Shown here: positions 5,951 through 7,648 of the stretch, in pieces
Numbering within the stretch: the stretch's first letter is position 1
Layout of the letters: every line of letters begins with the position of its first letter
NCBI GenBank assembly: GCA_002367375.1
Contig: DFBR01000016.1
Location: 472 to 8,119, forward strand
DNA from: Erythrobacter sp. UBA3075
GTDB lineage: Bacteria > Pseudomonadota > Alphaproteobacteria > Sphingomonadales > Sphingomonadaceae
Reading direction: 5' to 3'
Length of the DNA: 7,648 nt
Program-made: the position numbers and the translations under genes
Notes under the pieces: model-generated
What the model was told of the DNA's origin: nothing
What the model saw: only the letters and a program-made list of their open reading frames with translations
The model's database searches: none

Positions 5951-5969
5951 GAGGCGCGGTGCGCGCCTC
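5951..5969 (+). other. GC-rich hairpin in the msrB-PBP spacer
   Basis: GAGGCGCG (5951-5958) and CGCGCCTC (5962-5969) form a perfect 8-bp stem closed by a 3-nt loop, the strongest stem in the window. It ends 21 nt before the PBP start codon. The downstream sequence has only a TTTT run after eight other bases, so it is a poor match to an intrinsic terminator. It could end msrB transcripts or structure the PBP leader. Confidence 0.4.
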
Positions 5970-5990
5970 GTTGCAGGATTTTAGAGGCTG

Positions 5991-7648
5991 ATGGCCAGAC
6001 GTCGGGGCAAACGCTCCAGCACTCAGAAAATGCGCGACACGCAGCCGCGCGGCTGGAAGGCCGGGCTGTGGCGCTGGACCAAACGGTTCGCTATTTTTGG
6101 CGTCGTGCTCGGTATTCTGGGCGCGATTGGCCTGTTCACCTCGGTTTATTTTGCCGCGCAGTCCATGCCGTCTTTCGCCGCGCTCAAGCAGAGCCAGAAC
6201 GGTCAGACCATTCTGGTGCGCGCGCGCGATGGTTCGGAAATTGTCGAAATCGGGCCAAGCTATGGCCAGTGGATTGATGCCGATGAAATCCCGCAGGTGA
6301 TGAAGGATGCGATGGTTTCGGTCGAAGACCATCGCTTCTATTCGCATGTTGGTGTCGATCCGGCAGGTCTGGCGCGCGCGGTTTACAACGCCACGCTGGA
6401 GGACCGGCAAGTCAGCGCAACATCCACGATCACCCAGCAATTGGCGCGCAATGTCTTCCTCAATTCCAACCGCACACTTGGCCGCAAGCTGCGCGAGGCC
6501 GTGCTGGCGATGGCGCTGGAATGGAATTTCACCAAGGATCAGATCCTCGAACTGTATCTGAACAAGGTCTATTTCGGCGGCGGGGCTTACGGTATCGACA
6601 GCGCCAGCCGCACTTTCTTCAGCCATTCAGCCCATGAGCTGAGCCTGGAAGAGGCTGCGATCATCGCCGGTCTGGTCAAGGCGCCCAGCCGCTATTCTCC
6701 CACCGCCGATGTCGATGCCGCGGTCAGCCGCGCCAATGTCGTAATCGGGCAGATGGTCCGTTATGGCGATCTCGATCCCGCAGTGGCGCGCGAAGTGAAT
6801 GTGGAAGCGGTCAATCTGCGGGAGGAGATGGGCCAGAACTCGATCCGCTATTTCACCGATTGGGCGCTGCCGCAGCTCGATCTGCTGCTGCCCAGCGGGA
6901 CGTTCGAGCCGATCGAAGTGTGGACCACGCTCGATGTCGGGATGCAGCGCGCAGCGACGACTGCAGTGCAAAGCAATGCGCCTGATGGGGCGCAGGGCGC
7001 GATGGTCAGCATGGACCGCGACGGGGCGATCCTCGCGCTGGTTGGCGGGACGGATTACGTCAGCAGCAATTACAACCGCGCGACCGATGCGATGCGTCAG
7101 CCCGGCTCCTCGTTCAAATTGTTCGTTTATCTCAGCGCATTGGAAGCGGGCTATACGCCTGACGACGATGTGCAGGATGTGCCGGTGACGATAAACGGCT
7201 GGAGCCCGCGCAATTCGGGCGGCAATTATGCCGGGCAGATCGACGTGCGCACCGCCTTTGCCTATTCCAAGAACTCGGTCGCGGCGCAGCTCGGCAATGA
7301 AGTCGGCTTTTCCAATGTCGCCAGCATGGCGCGCCGCTTTGGCATCACCACGCCGATATCGACCTATCCTTCGATGGTGCTCGGATCATCCGAAGTGCGT
7401 CTGCTCGATATGACCCGCGCCTACAGCGCCGTATCGGCGGGCGGGCAATCGGTGGAGCCATACGGCATCTTGCGCGTCACCACGGCAGATGGGGAAGAGG
7501 TTTACCGCCACCAACAGGCGCGCAGTTACCGGCTGGTGCCTGATTACGTGGCGGCGGGAATTACTGATCTGTTGCAGACGGCAGTCGCAACCGGGACCGG
7601 GCGTGCGGCGCAGATTGGCCGTCCGGTTGCAGGCAAGACCGGCACCAC
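5991..7648 (+). CDS. Bifunctional class A penicillin-binding protein (transglycosylase/transpeptidase), C-terminus cut by window edge
   Basis: Polymerises lipid II into glycan strands and cross-links stem peptides in the periplasm, anchored in the inner membrane. The open frame runs 552 codons plus two bases without a stop. A basic N-tail (RRRGKR) precedes one membrane segment at about 33-54, giving a periplasmic catalytic part. The GT51 domain shows catalytic Glu112 in EDHRFYSH, then STITQQLARN and a YLNKVYFGGGAYGID block. The transpeptidase has Ser373-x-x-Lys376 in QPGSSFK, Ser426-Lys-Asn428, and Lys549-Thr-Gly551, all intact. Glu112 and Ser373 are about 261 residues apart, close to E. coli PBP1b and far shorter than PBP1a, so no large inserted domain is present. 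The ATG at 5991 has GAGG close upstream (5984-5987). The missing C-terminus is probably about 100 residues or more. Any link to the nearby FzlA-like gene in wall growth is inference. Confidence 0.96.
   Translation, partial: MARRRGKRSSTQKMRDTQPRGWKAGLWRWTKRFAIFGVVLGILGAIGLFTSVYFAAQSMPSFAALKQSQNGQTILVRARDGSEIVEIGPSYGQWIDADEIPQVMKDAMVSVEDHRFYSHVGVDPAGLARAVYNATLEDRQVSATSTITQQLARNVFLNSNRTLGRKLREAVLAMALEWNFTKDQILELYLNKVYFGGGAYGIDSASRTFFSHSAHELSLEEAAIIAGLVKAPSRYSPTADVDAAVSRANVVIGQMVRYGDLDPAVAREVNVEAVNLREEMGQNSIRYFTDWALPQLDLLLPSGTFEPIEVWTTLDVGMQRAATTAVQSNAPDGAQGAMVSMDRDGAILALVGGTDYVSSNYNRATDAMRQPGSSFKLFVYLSALEAGYTPDDDVQDVPVTINGWSPRNSGGNYAGQIDVRTAFAYSKNSVAAQLGNEVGFSNVASMARRFGITTPISTYPSMVLGSSEVRLLDMTRAYSAVSAGGQSVEPYGILRVTTADGEEVYRHQQARSYRLVPDYVAAGITDLLQTAVATGTGRAAQIGRPVAGKTGT

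Noticed and set aside
5406..6626. Long minus-strand open frame of 406 codons across msrB and the PBP gene
   Set aside because: It is antisense to two well-supported genes and spans their intergenic spacer. No family motif is visible. GC-rich codon bias explains the absence of stops.

Overview
This is a GC-rich, gene-dense chromosomal segment from an alphaproteobacterium. It is most likely a sphingomonad of the Erythrobacter/Qipengyuania type. That placement is an inference from the gene set (an FzlA-like GST-fold protein, class I PPK2, short class A PBP, class III alcohol dehydrogenase), the GC-biased codon use, and an intergenic sequence style I associate with Erythrobacteraceae. No mobile element, CRISPR array, rRNA or tRNA is visible, and nothing suggests recent transfer. 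I do not see a wholly new multi-gene system. The least explained DNA is the structured spacer between the FzlA-like gene and msrB.

Layout. (1) Positions 1-293, minus: N-terminal part of glutathione-dependent formaldehyde dehydrogenase (class III ADH), cut by the window start. (2) 294-522: a divergent spacer. (3) 523-1617, plus: class I polyphosphate kinase 2 with a charged N-terminal extension. (4) 1657-2517 and 2578-4008, minus: a probable two-gene operon transcribed as an NAD(P)-dependent aldehyde dehydrogenase (succinate-semialdehyde-dehydrogenase-like) followed by a QorB-type NAD(P)H:quinone oxidoreductase. It converges on ppk2 with only 39 nt between stops. (5) 4127-4477, plus: a small exported protein with two cysteines. 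(6) 4535-5206, plus: an FzlA-like protein, a GST-fold regulator of FtsZ and cell constriction. (7) 5207-5477: spacer with a run of hairpins, two of them with GGAT tetraloops, ending at the msrB ribosome binding site. (8) 5478-5885, plus: methionine-R-sulfoxide reductase B lacking the usual recycling cysteine. (9) 5991 to the window end, plus: bifunctional class A penicillin-binding protein, open at the right edge just after the KTG motif. It is a real gene even though no stop is reached.

Two themes run through the window. One is redox and aldehyde detoxification: formaldehyde dehydrogenase, aldehyde dehydrogenase, quinone reductase and MsrB. The other is envelope growth and division: the FzlA-like protein, the class A PBP and perhaps the small periplasmic protein. 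PPK2 links to energy and polyphosphate stress metabolism. These genes look like neighbouring housekeeping and stress genes rather than a single pathway.
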